A stretch of 64,000 nucleotides of DNA, taken from Roseimarinus sediminis (GTDB lineage: Bacteria; Bacteroidota; Bacteroidia; Bacteroidales; Prolixibacteraceae). This document shows, piece by piece, positions 63,421 to 64,000 of the stretch. The first letter of the stretch is position 1. Each line of letters opens with the position of its first letter. Below the pieces are notes generated by a model. It did no database searches. It had not been told where the DNA came from and saw only the letters and a program-made list of their open reading frames with translations. The stretch spans positions 496,001 to 560,000 of the forward strand of contig NZ_JBNPXV010000001.1 in NCBI RefSeq assembly GCF_050433125.1. The letters are read 5' to 3'. Both the position numbers and the translations under genes were made by a program.

Positions 63421-64000
63421 TTAATGTTTAAAGTCACGTCCTTCTCTGATTTCATTAACAATTTTTTTTCGCAGAACGAAATCTCCGAAGCGCTCTCCTT
63501 GTTTTCTATCGCCGCTGTACGCTGCAATGATGGGGTTGAGCGCATCAAGAATTTCTGCTTCATTCAGATTTTCAGCATAAAGTGTATTAAGTCGCTGACC
63601 TGTAAAACTTCCTCCCAGGTATAGGTTGTAACGTCCGGGAGCTTTTCCTATCAGTCCGATTTCAGCCAGATAGGGTCGACCGCAACCATTTGGACAACCG
63701 GTCATTCTGATCACGATTTCATCGTCAAAGAGCCCGTGTTTTTCCAGTTGGGATTCAATTTGAGAGATCAGGTGAGGCAGATAACGTTCGGCTTCAGCAA
63801 AAGCCAGCGGGCAGGTGTTCAATGCTACGCACGAAATTGAGTTGCGTCGCAGCCCCGAAAGCAGTCCGTTTTTTATCTGGTACTTTTTTAGTAACTGATT
63901 GATTTTTTTCTTTGTTGGTGCCAAAGCGCCCGCTATAATCAGGTTTTGATTACCGGTAAGAATAAAACTACCGTCGTGAATTTTGGCCATTTCACGCAGG
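63421..64000 (-). CDS. cysI: Sulfite reductase hemoprotein, C-terminal part (5' end outside window)
   Basis: The visible C-terminal ~193 residues carry the siroheme/4Fe-4S ligands: CVALNTC (C-x5-C) and MTGCPNGC (C-x3-C) followed by GRPYLAEIGLIGKAPGRYNLYLGG. These fit the beta subunit of assimilatory sulfite reductase rather than nitrite reductase, though NirA-type ferredoxin enzymes are close. The reading frame continues past the window edge (L-R-E before the first internal Met). With cobA downstream this suggests siroheme-dependent sulfite reduction to sulfide. Confidence 0.88.
   Translation of the reverse strand, partial: LREMAKIHDGSFILTGNQNLIIAGALAPTKKKINQLLKKYQIKNGLLSGLRRNSISCVALNTCPLAFAEAERYLPHLISQIESQLEKHGLFDDEIVIRMTGCPNGCGRPYLAEIGLIGKAPGRYNLYLGGSFTGQRLNTLYAENLNEAEILDALNPIIAAYSGDRKQGERFGDFVLRKKIVNEIREGRDFKH

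Overview
The window looks like chromosome from a Bacteroidota bacterium, probably a marine or sediment member of the Bacteroidales/Marinilabiliales side. The reasons are: type IX secretion (T9SS) C-terminal sorting domains on several secreted proteins, a PorZ-like T9SS component, a GldA-type ABC ATPase, two TonB-dependent receptors with carboxypeptidase-like N-terminal domains, few Shine-Dalgarno sequences, and several promoters of the form TTG/TTTG-N20ish-TAnnTTTG. Gene identities below come from reading protein motifs; no database search was run.

Layout. 1-3 kb: the 3' end of tyrS, then a Wzz-like chain-length protein and an O-antigen ligase/polymerase. 3-5.2 kb (minus): pyrH and a photolyase. 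5.2-13.7 kb (minus): TonB receptor, endonuclease I, PLD-type nuclease and lamin-tail protein, the last three with T9SS tails; this looks like an extracellular nucleic-acid degradation/uptake locus. 14-15.8 kb: a small exported protein and nadA. 15.8-17 kb: a GxxExxY protein flanked on both sides by related 33-bp-periodic GC-rich arrays. 17-25 kb: SulP transporter, trmN6, a tatA/CaCA antiporter/lolD/DUF2400 operon, a 4Fe-4S protein divergent from a Crp/Fnr regulator with a dyad between them, and rdgB. 25-28 kb: porZ-recO.

28-36 kb: two divergent operons (porin plus beta-helix lipoprotein; TonB receptor plus a tandemly duplicated beta-helix lipoprotein), of unknown substrate. 36-39 kb: MORN-like protein, gldA, glycosyltransferase. 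38.7-43.7 kb (minus): GPH symporter, GH130 and GH94, a phosphorolytic glycan cassette that may act on the N-glycan core. 44-46.6 kb: a BlaI/M56 sensor pair with three matching operators laid over a Bacteroidota promoter. 47-48.6 kb: an AAA/DUF4143-type ATPase followed by a structured GC-rich element.

48.6-64 kb: glyS; sucCD with a perfect Crp-type dyad upstream; an M48 lipoprotein protease; a GH28 pectinase; a DUF116 protein; a GNAT-nitrilase fusion; a CCC-type cation-chloride transporter; CorA; and cobA, an SDR protein and the 3' part of a sulfite reductase gene (siroheme/sulfite assimilation). No rRNA, tRNA, transposase, phage or CRISPR locus was seen.
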